64,000 nucleotides of DNA from Saprospiraceae bacterium. GTDB lineage: Bacteria; Bacteroidota; Bacteroidia; Chitinophagales; Saprospiraceae. A program made the translations under genes and the position numbers. The notes beneath the pieces are model-generated. The model did not search any database and had not been told where the DNA came from. It saw only the letters and a list, made by a program, of their open reading frames with translations. Below, piece after piece: positions 27,573 to 36,185 of this stretch; the first letter of the stretch is position 1, and each line of letters begins with the position of its first letter. The stretch is taken from NCBI GenBank assembly GCA_028279185.1, contig JANQSS010000111.1, positions 60,981 through 124,980 of the forward strand. Direction: 5' to 3'.

Positions 27573-30050
27573 CTAAGACATTGTTTTGATGTCTTCGAGG
27601 ATGTGCATCATTTCATGTTCACCATGAACGAGAACTTCCCGTGGCTTGCTTCCCTGAGCCGGGCCAACTATACCCAAGGCTTCGAGTTGATCCATGATAC
27701 GACCAGCGCGGTTATACCCGAGTTTCAATTTCCGCTGAATCATGGATGTGGACCCTGATTGCATTGTTGCTACAAGCATAGCAGCTTCCTCAAACATTGA
27801 GTCCAATTCGGACAATTTCAAATCAGAATTTCCAGCTTTCGCATCATCACCATGATATTCGGGTAGGTAGTAAGGTTGGCCATAGCCCTGTTGGTCACCG
27901 ATAAAATCAATTACCTTTTCGACTTCTGGTGTATCGACAAAGGCACATTGAAGGCGCACGATATCACCTCCAACCGAGAGAAGCATATCCCCTCGTCCGA
28001 TTAATTGTTCCGCCCCACCGGCATCCAAAATGGTTCTGCTATCAATTTTACTCGTGACTTTATAGGCAAGTCTTGCGGGAAAATTGGCTTTAATAATTCC
28101 TGTAATGATATTTACAGATGGTCGCTGTGTTGCAATTATTAAATGAATTCCCACGGCTCGGGCAAGTTGAGCCAGACGACCAATAGGCATTTCTACTTCT
28201 TTGCCGGCCGTCATAATCAAATCTGCAAATTCGTCTATCACGAGCACGATCAGTGGTAAATATTTATGTCCGTCATTCGGATTTAATGAACGATTTACAA
28301 ATTTTGTGTTATACTCCTTTATGTTTCGAGCTCGTGCTTTTTTTAATAAGTCATACCGATCGTCCATTTCGATACAAAGTGAGTTTAAGGTGTAAATCAC
28401 TTTAGTCGTATCTGTGATAATAGGCTCCTCTTGATCAGGTAATATGGCTAAATAATGCTTGAGCAATTTAGAATACGGGAACAGCTCGACTTTTTTAGGA
28501 TCAATTAATACGAGCTTCAACTGGCTTGGATGCTTTTTGTATAGCAACGACATAAGCAAAGCGTTTATCCCCACGGACTTTCCTTGTCCGGTAGCACCTG
28601 CAACAAGAAGGTGCGGCATCTTGGCCAGATCAGCGACAAACACCTCATTCGCTATGGTTTTACCCAAAGCTACGGGCAACGTCATTTTAGATGAGGTAAA
28701 TTTCGGAGACTTCAAAACTTCTTGTAACGAAACGGTCTGTTTCTTTTTATTGGGTACTTCAATACCAATTGTTCCCTTGCCTGGTATTGGTGCAATAATT
28801 CGTATCCCCAGGGCGGACAAACTTAGGGCTATATCATCTTCCAGGTTTTTAATTTTCGAAATCCGAACACCAGGTGCAGGTACAATTTCATAAAGTGTAA
28901 CCGTAGGACCTATTGTAGCTCGGATTTTCGTTATTTCAATTTTATAATTTAATAAGGTCGTAATTATTTGATTTTTGTTCTCTTCTAATTCCGAACGATC
29001 AATTTCAATATTTTCATCTTCATAGTTTATCAATAAATCGAGTGTCGGTTGTTTGAATTTAGAAAGATCCAATTCCGGATCGTAGGGGTCAGAACTATTT
29101 TTTTCTTCCTCTTCAATACTCAATTTAGTTACCGGAGCATGTGGTTTCGTCTCGACAATTTCCAGTTCATCTGCTGAAGACTTATCTTTTTTGGCATCAA
29201 AAATACTTGTGTCGACTTTCTCAAACGCTTCAATCGGTTTTTCTTCGACAGTGATTTCTTTTGGACGAAGGGTCTCAACCTTAGGTCGTTTATCCACTTC
29301 CTCAACCGACTTAGGAGGGTCAAATTGAAAGTCTAGTGCTTGTTGCTCGCCTTTTGCTATGCTCTGTGGTTTTGATAAATCGTTTTCATCGTCATCTTCT
29401 AAAAAGTTGTTAATCGATTTTTTAACGGGCTCCCAATTAATTTTCCAATGAATTTTTTTCGCAAACGACTTAAATGAAAACTCGCTTACGTTAAAATTAA
29501 ATAACCACACAAAATAGGATATGGTTAGGGTTACCAATAACAGCAGTAGCCCAATCTGGCCCAAAAAATGTCGCAACCAATGACATACTGATTCCCCAAA
29601 TGCGCCTCCCCAAGAAAATGAAGTATTGCGAAAAATAAACGCTGCCACGATACTTACAGCGGCCATAACAAAAAGTCCATTAAATAGTCGGCGAATAAAT
29701 GGGCCCAGTGGTTTTCGGTGAAATAACCGCCAGCCCAAGTCGGCAAAAAGAGGGATTAGTAAGAATGATCCGACACCAAATCCGAAATAAATTGCCGCAT
29801 GCGAAATAAAGGCGCCAAGCTTTCCAAGGTAATTATGAACCTCCACCTCTTCAGAAAAAAAGCTCATGGAAAGATTCATTACTTCATCCTGATCCGCCTG
29901 CCAGGTGAATATATAAGACAAAAACGCCACTGCACAAAACATGGATGTCAACATGAAGAATAAGCCAAGGATTTTCTTCTTGCGTTCATCAGCCCAAAAC
30001 GATTGTTGCCGCTTAGTTGATTTCGTGCTTTTCTTCTTGCGATTTGCCAT
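27573..30050 (-). CDS. ftsK: DNA translocase FtsK/SpoIIIE
   Basis: An 825-residue septal DNA pump. Four membrane segments (~30-190) are followed by an acidic linker (~195-340), the alpha/beta motor with Walker A GATGQGKSVGINA (Lys491), LVLIDPKKVELF and the Walker B segment LIVLVIDEFADLI, IIATQRPSVNIITG, then a C-terminal winged-helix gamma domain (SMIQRKLKLGYNRAGRIMDQLE) that reads orienting DNA motifs. It resolves chromosome dimers and clears DNA at division. A TATATTTG box lies about 56 nt upstream. Confidence 0.96.
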   Translation of the reverse strand: MANRKKKSTKSTKRQQSFWADERKKKILGLFFMLTSMFCAVAFLSYIFTWQADQDEVMNLSMSFFSEEVEVHNYLGKLGAFISHAAIYFGFGVGSFLLIPLFADLGWRLFHRKPLGPFIRRLFNGLFVMAAVSIVAAFIFRNTSFSWGGAFGESVCHWLRHFLGQIGLLLLLVTLTISYFVWLFNFNVSEFSFKSFAKKIHWKINWEPVKKSINNFLEDDDENDLSKPQSIAKGEQQALDFQFDPPKSVEEVDKRPKVETLRPKEITVEEKPIEAFEKVDTSIFDAKKDKSSADELEIVETKPHAPVTKLSIEEEEKNSSDPYDPELDLSKFKQPTLDLLINYEDENIEIDRSELEENKNQIITTLLNYKIEITKIRATIGPTVTLYEIVPAPGVRISKIKNLEDDIALSLSALGIRIIAPIPGKGTIGIEVPNKKKQTVSLQEVLKSPKFTSSKMTLPVALGKTIANEVFVADLAKMPHLLVAGATGQGKSVGINALLMSLLYKKHPSQLKLVLIDPKKVELFPYSKLLKHYLAILPDQEEPIITDTTKVIYTLNSLCIEMDDRYDLLKKARARNIKEYNTKFVNRSLNPNDGHKYLPLIVLVIDEFADLIMTAGKEVEMPIGRLAQLARAVGIHLIIATQRPSVNIITGIIKANFPARLAYKVTSKIDSRTILDAGGAEQLIGRGDMLLSVGGDIVRLQCAFVDTPEVEKVIDFIGDQQGYGQPYYLPEYHGDDAKAGNSDLKLSELDSMFEEAAMLVATMQSGSTSMIQRKLKLGYNRAGRIMDQLEALGIVGPAQGSKPREVLVHGEHEMMHILEDIKTMS

Positions 30051-30105
30051 TTGTTAGTTTCTTATTCTGACATTTGCCGCTCACCTCGTTCGACGGCATA
30101 TCCAG

Positions 30106-30113
30106 CAAATATA
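30106..30113 (-). promoter_or_regulatory. Predicted ftsK -7 box (TATATTTG)
   Basis: An exact TAnnTTTG match on the minus strand, 55 nt before the ftsK ATG. The surrounding 297-nt gap (30051-30347) otherwise holds the CBS-gene terminator and no convincing gene. Confidence 0.5.
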
Positions 30114-30250
30114 AGCATTCATATTAAGAAAAAAAATAATGTTTTACAGGCTAGTAACTAGGATGAAGCGTTGCTTAAGGTGTGGTTTACGAATTCGATT
30201 GGACAAGATTCAACAGTCGGCCGTCTTGAGGCATAAGAAAGTCATACTAA

Positions 30251-30280
30251 AAAGGCTTGAACGAAGCCGTTCAAGCCTTT
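30251..30280 (-). terminator. Intrinsic terminator after CBS-domain gene
   Basis: A perfect 13-bp stem (AAAGGCTTGAACG / CGTTCAAGCCTTT) with loop AAGC and an A-rich left flank that gives a short T-run on the minus strand. It lies 67 nt after the stop of the CBS-domain gene. Confidence 0.85.
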
Positions 30281-30347
30281 TATATATTTCAAGCGTACAG
30301 AGACGAATGGATCATCTATACTTTCATCTTCGAGCTAAAGCTAAGAC

Positions 30348-30767
30348 CTATAAAAATGGGAAGTCGTCTCCGGGGTATTCTTTCTGATAGTTATACTTCA
30401 GAACATCAAAAGTTGTAATTATCCCCTTTAATTGGTCTTGGCCATCAACAATTGGAATCAGATGAAACAAATTTTCAAGAAAAATCGTCGCCGCCGTTCC
30501 CACTTTGGCATCTGGTTCAAGTTTTGCCAATTTAGTCGTCATCACATCCTTTACGTCGAGCCCCGCATATTCCTCAAAACGGCGGTTCAACCGCAACAAA
30601 TCGGTCGTGGTGATGAGTCCTGCAAGTTTGCCTTCTTCGACAATTGGCAGGTGGTGTAATCGATGTTTTTCCATGGTCCGCTGAGCAGTAACCATACTAT
30701 CTGCTGGTTTACACGTGATCAGTTTTTCTGCGGGAGTCATGATCGACGCTACAGGTTCATTCATCAT
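30348..30767 (-). CDS. Two-CBS-domain protein
   Basis: A 139-residue stand-alone Bateman module. Two CBS motifs are visible: IMTPAEKLITCKPADSMV followed by HHLPIVEEGKLAGLITTTDLL, and DVMTTKLAKLEPDAKVG followed by LIPIVDGQDQLKGIITTFDVL. Such modules bind adenine nucleotides and sense energy state; the partner is not evident. It is followed by an intrinsic terminator. Confidence 0.9.
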   Translation of the reverse strand: MMNEPVASIMTPAEKLITCKPADSMVTAQRTMEKHRLHHLPIVEEGKLAGLITTTDLLRLNRRFEEYAGLDVKDVMTTKLAKLEPDAKVGTAATIFLENLFHLIPIVDGQDQLKGIITTFDVLKYNYQKEYPGDDFPFL

Positions 30768-30843
30768 AATTGTAGCAATTTATTGGTTAATGGAAAGATA
30801 ACAAATTTTGCAATTATAAAGTCAGTTTTCAAGTAGGTATTCA

Positions 30844-30910
30844 GGTGGTGGCTGTTGCTTTAGTGGGCTGTTCACTAGGTGAGCAGCCCACTAAAGCAAC
30901 AGCCACCACC
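30844..30910. repeat. Very long inverted repeat / hairpin
   Basis: A 27-bp perfect inverted repeat (left arm 30844-30870, right arm 30884-30910, starting GGTGGTGGCTGTTGC) extends by a G-U and four more pairs to a 3-nt loop, giving about 32 pairs. It begins 4 nt after the hutU stop on the minus strand and is not followed by a T-run. It may act as a terminator or mRNA-stabilising structure, or be a palindromic mobile unit. Confidence 0.85.
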
Positions 30911-30914
30911 ACAT

Positions 30915-32933
30915 TTAGAATTTAAATAAACTATTTAGCAATTCTGCTTCAACTAAATTTGGTTTGGTAACCTTCAATTTATCGTCCTTTTCCATCGTCC
31001 TTTCGACCGTTCGCATAGCACCTTTATTTCGTGCCCAACTTCGGCGTGCTACCCCATTCATCACGTCCCAATACAGCATTTGTTTAAGTTGACGCTTACT
31101 GCGGTCACTACCATCGAGAACCATTCCGAACCCCCCATTGATCACCTCACCCCATCCTACACCGCCACCATTGTGCAAAGACACCCATGTAGCCCCTCGA
31201 AATGCATCCCCTATAACGTTGTGAACTGCCATATCAGCTGTAAACCTCGAGCCGTCATAAATATTTGCGGTCTCGCGAAACGGGGAGTCCGTTCCCGATA
31301 CATCGTGATGATCCCGTCCAAGGACTACCGGTCCATGAATTCGGCCATCAGCTATTGCAGCATTAAAAGCCAAGGCAATTTGAATACGGCCGTGTGCATC
31401 CGCATATAATATCCTTGACTTTGAACCAACAACGGGTAAATTATCCCCTGCCTGCTCAATCCACTGCAGATTATCCTTTAATTGGCTTTGAATATCGGTT
31501 GGGGCTTCAACCATTAAGTCAACAATCACGTCGGCGGCCAACTTATCCGTATAATTTAGGTCCTCTAGCTGCCCGGAAGTACAAACCCATCGAAACGGTC
31601 CAAAGCCGTAGTCAAAACAAAGCGGTCCCATTATGTCTTCGACATACGACGGATACTTATAAGTATCTTTGGCGTCTGAATTCCAAATATCTGCACCTGC
31701 CTCACCCGCCTCCTTTAAAAAAGCATTTCCATAGTCCCAGAAGTACATGCCATTCCCCGCTAGTTTGTTTATGGCGGAAACGTGCCGACGAAGTGTTGAA
31801 GCCACTTCATCCATGAATTTAGGCTTATCATTTAATAAAAGTTCTTTGGCCTCTTCAAATGTATAGCCGCAAGGGCAATAGCCCAGATCATCTATATTGT
31901 GTAAGCTGGTTTGATCAGACCCCAATTCAACTTTAATATCCCGCTTAGCCATTGCTTCCCATAAATCAACTATGTTTCCATGAAACACATAGGTCACGGC
32001 CTGAGCCTTTTGCTTTGCCTGCAGCACCTCACCAAGCAATTGCTCAATGTTGCTATAAACATTTTTTTCTTCAATATAACCGTCTGTAATGCGCTGTTGG
32101 ACCGCATCATTATCGACTTCAGCAATTATACAGGTCGCACCAGCTATTACGGCTGCGATTGATTGCGCCCCTGACATTCCACCTAATCCGGAGGTGACAA
32201 ATAAGCTCCCTGCCAGGCTTTCTTCTCCTAAACCATTCATTCTACCCGCATTCAAAAGCGTTATTGTTGTCCCATGTACAATTCCTTGAGGTCCGATGTA
32301 CATAAAACTTCCCGCGGTCATTTGTCCATATTGCGTTACACCGAGAGCATTATATAAGTTCCAATCTTCTTTTTTTGAATAATTCGGAATCATCATTCCA
32401 TTTGTCACAACAACACGGGGGGCATCAATATTTGAAGGGAACAAACCTAGCGGATGACCACTGTATAATACCAGGGTTTGATCTTCTTCCATCTCGGCCA
32501 AATACTTCATAGTCAAACGATATTGCGCCCAGTTTTGAAAGACTGCCCCATTACCACCATAGGTGATAAGTTCCTCTGGATATTTAGCCACCTTAACATC
32601 AAGGTTATTTTGAATCATCAACATAATTGCAGCGGCAGCATGGCACCTCGTCGGGTATTGCTCGATAGGTCTCGCATAAATTTCTTCCGTTGGCATAAAT
32701 CGGTACATATAAATCCTCCCAAAGTCGTGTAATTCCTGAGCAAATTCTGGAGCAAGAACAGGATGGTAAATTGAGGGAAAATATCGAAGTGCATTTTCAA
32801 CGGCTAATTTCTTTTGTGCAGTCGTTAGACCATGAATAACTCGTTTAGGTGCATGAGGAATTCCCTGACTGGGCCTTCTTGGTGAAGGGAGTTGCTCGAA
32901 ATCCAAACCTAACGTAATATTTACAGTACTCAT
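30915..32933 (-). CDS. hutU: Urocanate hydratase
   Basis: About 672 residues from the ATG at 32933 (MSTVNITLGLDFEQLPSPRR); the longer frame starts 14 codons earlier without support. It converts urocanate to imidazolone propionate in histidine breakdown, using NAD+ as electrophile. Seen: TYGGNGAVFQNWAQYRL, LYSGHPLGLFPS, the nucleotide-binding GLGGMSGAQ, GSDQTSLHN, CGYTFEEA, FDYGFGPFRWVCTS and ALHN-like VSLHNGGGVGWGE. The length is that of the longer Bacteroidota form. The other hut genes are not adjacent. Confidence 0.94.
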   Translation of the reverse strand: MSTVNITLGLDFEQLPSPRRPSQGIPHAPKRVIHGLTTAQKKLAVENALRYFPSIYHPVLAPEFAQELHDFGRIYMYRFMPTEEIYARPIEQYPTRCHAAAAIMLMIQNNLDVKVAKYPEELITYGGNGAVFQNWAQYRLTMKYLAEMEEDQTLVLYSGHPLGLFPSNIDAPRVVVTNGMMIPNYSKKEDWNLYNALGVTQYGQMTAGSFMYIGPQGIVHGTTITLLNAGRMNGLGEESLAGSLFVTSGLGGMSGAQSIAAVIAGATCIIAEVDNDAVQQRITDGYIEEKNVYSNIEQLLGEVLQAKQKAQAVTYVFHGNIVDLWEAMAKRDIKVELGSDQTSLHNIDDLGYCPCGYTFEEAKELLLNDKPKFMDEVASTLRRHVSAINKLAGNGMYFWDYGNAFLKEAGEAGADIWNSDAKDTYKYPSYVEDIMGPLCFDYGFGPFRWVCTSGQLEDLNYTDKLAADVIVDLMVEAPTDIQSQLKDNLQWIEQAGDNLPVVGSKSRILYADAHGRIQIALAFNAAIADGRIHGPVVLGRDHHDVSGTDSPFRETANIYDGSRFTADMAVHNVIGDAFRGATWVSLHNGGGVGWGEVINGGFGMVLDGSDRSKRQLKQMLYWDVMNGVARRSWARNKGAMRTVERTMEKDDKLKVTKPNLVEAELLNSLFKF

Positions 32934-33077
32934 TTTAGTTTCTATTTGACCTCGGCGAATGTAGAAAATATTCATCTTAGTTGTACCCCAGTTCTTACAA
33001 TATTATTAAATCCAAGATTTTATACCTCTAAACATTTAGCTGAGTCAAAATACATTTTACGTACCTATATTAGACGA

Positions 33078-34907
33078 ATGAAATCGCGCTTTATAACTCG
33101 AACATGCCTTCTTCTGTCCTTGGGGCTGATATGGTTGGGCTGTCAGGATGATGACTTGATTTGTAGGCACGATAATGGAGTTTTTCAAAATCGATTTGAC
33201 AGCGCTGCAGGTCTTCAAAAGTATGATGAAATTATTTTGTTTTTTTCGACAATGATTGATACCGGTGCGTTGCTCATTCATGTCGATAGTAGTATGGTCG
33301 GTTTTTATTCATTCGAATTTGAATCAAACGAGCAACTTTGCATTGATCGCTTTTTTATCAAGAATTTGCAATACGATTCTGCAAAACTCCATAGTGAAAT
33401 TACCTTATCTAATGGAAAAATCATCCTGGCACCTGTGTTAAAACCTTGGTCCAATCTGATAAAAGATTCAATTTATGTAAATCCATTTGACGTAAATCCA
33501 TTATGCGCGAATCGAATTTTGAGAACACCTACATCATCGGTGGCCACTATGTACCTTCTAGCTAAAAATGGTCAGCATAATAAATGGCTTTCATTTACTA
33601 CAGAAAATGATGAAGTAGAAGTTTCTATTTTGGGTTTGTATCAGGACTACAACAACATACTAATTACACATTTTCAATCAGCGCTGGGATCGCAGTTATT
33701 TATTGACACTACAACAATTAAAACTGAGTTAATTACATCAATTACGAGTGACATTAAAATCGATGTACCCATAAATTCTGGTGTTTTACCCGGCATGAAT
33801 TTGGTGAACAGTCGCATATTGCCTGGATTTAATGTGCCGTATATGTTTGATCAAAATGGTGAACTTCGTTGGATATTGGATTATTCAAGTCATCCGTTGC
33901 TTTCTGAATTATCTTATGATGTCGGACTTGATCGCCTCAACAATGGAAATTGGTTTTTTGGTGATGCCGAAACTGATGCCGTATATGAAGTTGGTCAACT
34001 TGGCAATATTATTGAGCAATGGGAATTAGGTGAGTACAGGTTTCACCACACTGTTATCGAGCGTGATAATGGAAATTTTATTCTCTCCGTTACTCATCCC
34101 TCGAGCCGCCATACCAATGGTCGACTTACCGTGGAGGATTTCATTATTGAAATTGATCGAAATTCCGGTGAAATAATTACAGAGTGGGACTTAAAAGAGT
34201 CACTGGATGAATATCGAACGGATATACAAAACAATTTGTCCAACACACGAGTAGATTGGCTTCATGTTAACTCGCTCTATTATGACCCTACCGACCATAC
34301 GATAATAATATCAGGTCGATACCAGGGGGTGGCAAAATTGACATTTGATAATCGGCTTGTATGGCTTCTGGCGCCACATCGCGGATGGAACACGTCTAGG
34401 AATGGTGACGATCCAAACGACTATTTACTCCAGCCATTAACCGCCGATGGTGAAATAATTACTGACTTAGGTGTCCTGCAAGGAGAGCAAAATCATCCTC
34501 ATTTCGAATGGTGTTGGGGGCAACACGCCGTTTCGCGTAGAAATGACGGTAGGTTAATTGTATTTGACAATGGATTTAATCGAAACTATGATGCCACTGA
34601 AACTTATAGTCGAATTGTTGAATACGAAATTGATGAAAAAAAAATGACAGTCCAACAGACCTGGTCGTTTGGAAAGTCTCTGGGTGAAAGCATGTATAGC
34701 CCTGTTGCGTCTAATATACAATACGATGAATCAAGTGATCATTATTTTATGAACTCCGGATTTTTAAGTTTACATCCACGAGGTGTACGTGGTATTACGA
34801 TGGAGATAGATCGTGGCACCAAGGCTCAAATATTCTCAGCCGGTTTGACGAGTCCCTCGTTGTTTTCTTTTCATCGTGTATACCGATTGCCCTTGTATTC
34901 CAAATAA
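33078..34907 (+). CDS. Arylsulfotransferase (ASST)-like lipoprotein
   Basis: About 609 residues starting at the ATG at 33078, which yields a lipoprotein signal (LLLSLGLIWLGCQDDD); the longer frame begins inside the divergent promoter region. The second half matches the ASST beta-propeller family: PGFNVPYMFDQNGELRWILD, FHHTVIERDNGNFIL, DWLHVNSLYYDPTDHTIIIS, GQHAVSRRNDGRLIVFDNG. The family moves sulfate between phenols; conserved histidines (His in HHTV, HVNS, GQHA) are present, but the true substrate is open. The first ~210 residues look like an added beta domain. Confidence 0.8.
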   Translation: MKSRFITRTCLLLSLGLIWLGCQDDDLICRHDNGVFQNRFDSAAGLQKYDEIILFFSTMIDTGALLIHVDSSMVGFYSFEFESNEQLCIDRFFIKNLQYDSAKLHSEITLSNGKIILAPVLKPWSNLIKDSIYVNPFDVNPLCANRILRTPTSSVATMYLLAKNGQHNKWLSFTTENDEVEVSILGLYQDYNNILITHFQSALGSQLFIDTTTIKTELITSITSDIKIDVPINSGVLPGMNLVNSRILPGFNVPYMFDQNGELRWILDYSSHPLLSELSYDVGLDRLNNGNWFFGDAETDAVYEVGQLGNIIEQWELGEYRFHHTVIERDNGNFILSVTHPSSRHTNGRLTVEDFIIEIDRNSGEIITEWDLKESLDEYRTDIQNNLSNTRVDWLHVNSLYYDPTDHTIIISGRYQGVAKLTFDNRLVWLLAPHRGWNTSRNGDDPNDYLLQPLTADGEIITDLGVLQGEQNHPHFEWCWGQHAVSRRNDGRLIVFDNGFNRNYDATETYSRIVEYEIDEKKMTVQQTWSFGKSLGESMYSPVASNIQYDESSDHYFMNSGFLSLHPRGVRGITMEIDRGTKAQIFSAGLTSPSLFSFHRVYRLPLYSK

Positions 34908-34914
34908 ATTGAAA

Positions 34915-34953
34915 CAAAAAAGGCCCGTTTCAATCGAAATGGGCCCTTTTTTA
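34915..34953. terminator. Bidirectional intrinsic terminator
   Basis: A GGCCCGTTTC / GAAATGGGCC stem with A-run before and T-run after, located between the convergent ASST-like and RRM genes. It works on both strands. Confidence 0.92.
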
Positions 34954-34969
34954 CAAAAAGATATAATTT

Positions 34970-35254
34970 CTAGTATCTGCGGTTGAATCCTCCACCGCGG
35001 TTATTATTTCTTTCTCTTGGTTGAGCTTCTTTCACGACAATTGTTCTGCCGTCGAGCTCTGTGTCATTCAATTGGCTGATGGCAGCGTTTGCTTCGTCAT
35101 CATTTGGCATTTCTACAAAACCAAATCCTTTTGAACGACCTCTTTCACGGTCAAAAATAATTTTAGCTGAGTCTACTTCTCCGAATTGCTCGAATGTGTC
35201 TCTCAGCGTGTCTTCGCTCGTGTCGTAATTGAGCTTTGCTACAAAAATGTTCAT
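34970..35254 (-). CDS. RRM RNA-binding protein
   Basis: A 94-residue single RRM protein. RNP2 is MNIFVAKLNYD and RNP1 is RSKGFGFVEM; the short tail (RERNNNRGGGFNRRY) is Arg/Gly-rich. Such proteins in Bacteroidota act as global RNA-binding regulators in place of Hfq/CsrA (established for Bacteroides Rbp proteins). The promoter box at 35368-35375 implies a ~110-nt leader with a U-rich tract right before the ATG. Confidence 0.94.
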   Translation of the reverse strand: MNIFVAKLNYDTSEDTLRDTFEQFGEVDSAKIIFDRERGRSKGFGFVEMPNDDEANAAISQLNDTELDGRTIVVKEAQPRERNNNRGGGFNRRY

Positions 35255-35286
35255 TAAAAAAAATTGAAAAAATTGAAAAAAAAATC
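35255..35286 (-). promoter_or_regulatory. U-rich leader of the RRM gene
   Basis: On the minus strand the last ~32 nt before the ATG are T-runs separated by CAA (TTTTTTCAATTTTTTCAATT). This would be a natural single-stranded binding site for the RRM protein itself, i.e. possible autoregulation (inference). A small palindrome AGACCGAGGTCT lies further 5' in the leader. Confidence 0.45.
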
Positions 35287-35367
35287 AAGTAACGAAATCG
35301 CTTAATCGTATCCGTTCTATGATAGTGCGAGACCTCGGTCTTTACCGATGTAATCTCTTAACGGGTG

Positions 35368-35375
35368 CAAAGATA
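35368..35375 (-). promoter_or_regulatory. Predicted RRM gene -7 box (TATCTTTG)
   Basis: An exact TAnnTTTG match on the minus strand about 113 nt before the RRM ATG. It implies an unusually long leader compared with other genes here. Confidence 0.55.
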
Positions 35376-35488
35376 GTCTTGTTATTTGAAACGAAACGTA
35401 AAATTTCGATAATGGACCATTCTAAGCAACCTTCGCGTTAGTTAACCCAATGAAAGTGAATTAGGTTCCCAGGATTCATGCATGTAAA

Positions 35489-36049
35489 CTATCGATTTTG
35501 GAGTACCCCTCTGATATTCCAATTGATGCTCTCACCCGTACGTGTTTGGTAAGACAACCATTGACCATCAAAATCGTCATAAAGCCAATCACCATTGGCT
35601 CTGCCAGGTCCGGCATCACATCCCATGAACCGTAAATTATCTACGGTATTGTCAAAGAATACGCTTAGCCACAACCCGTCTCCCAATGGTTGTGCATCTC
35701 CAAGGTTAACTCTGTTCCAGCTAAATGGTATTATCTGATTGGTGACGTCTCGCGAAAAAGTGATATTCCCCGGTACATTGCTACCATTCGACTCCGAGAT
35801 GCGAACCTCAGCGTATGCTGGTAAGTCTTCTATGAAATAGTCGATGGCGACCAGTTCTGTGTTAGGGTGTCTTCGAACATCATTGATGGTAAAATGTGCA
35901 GCGGCCTCAAATTCACCTACAGGTAATGCTGGTGCATTAGCATTTTCATCGTCATGGTGCAGCAACAATGGATCAAAGTTGTCATCATCATCTTGGCATC
36001 CGATTCCGGCAACCAAAACCATCATCATTACGTATATGTACTTTTTCAT
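35489..36049 (-). CDS. Putative lipoprotein, unknown function
   Basis: About 186 residues from the ATG at 36049 (MKKYIYVMMMVLVAGIGCQDDDD), a lipoprotein signal with an acidic stretch after the cysteine, as found in surface-exposed Bacteroidota lipoproteins. The body is predicted beta-rich, with DWLYDDFDGQWLSYQTRTGESINWNIRG at the C-terminus. I do not recognise a family. The longer frame adds 13 residues upstream without support. Confidence 0.65.
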   Translation of the reverse strand: MKKYIYVMMMVLVAGIGCQDDDDNFDPLLLHHDDENANAPALPVGEFEAAAHFTINDVRRHPNTELVAIDYFIEDLPAYAEVRISESNGSNVPGNITFSRDVTNQIIPFSWNRVNLGDAQPLGDGLWLSVFFDNTVDNLRFMGCDAGPGRANGDWLYDDFDGQWLSYQTRTGESINWNIRGVLQNR

Positions 36050-36185
36050 CTTTACAATTTTGTTATTGTGAATGTACAAGACGTCCACTACATTTTATGC
36101 TTTGGAAATGTTATGAATTATTAAAGAAAACCTAAGGTATTCCACCTCTTACCTAACGCCTGAGAATGTCACTCCAACACTAAGT

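Noticed and set aside
28459..28893. 144-codon plus-strand ORF inside ftsK
   Set aside because: Antisense to the conserved ATPase domain of FtsK; no support.
30139..30387. 82-codon plus-strand ORF between ftsK and the CBS gene
   Set aside because: It runs through the CBS-gene terminator and antisense into that gene; composition (Arg/Leu/Ser-rich) is not protein-like.
31394..31816. 140-codon plus-strand ORF inside hutU
   Set aside because: Antisense shadow of a highly conserved enzyme.
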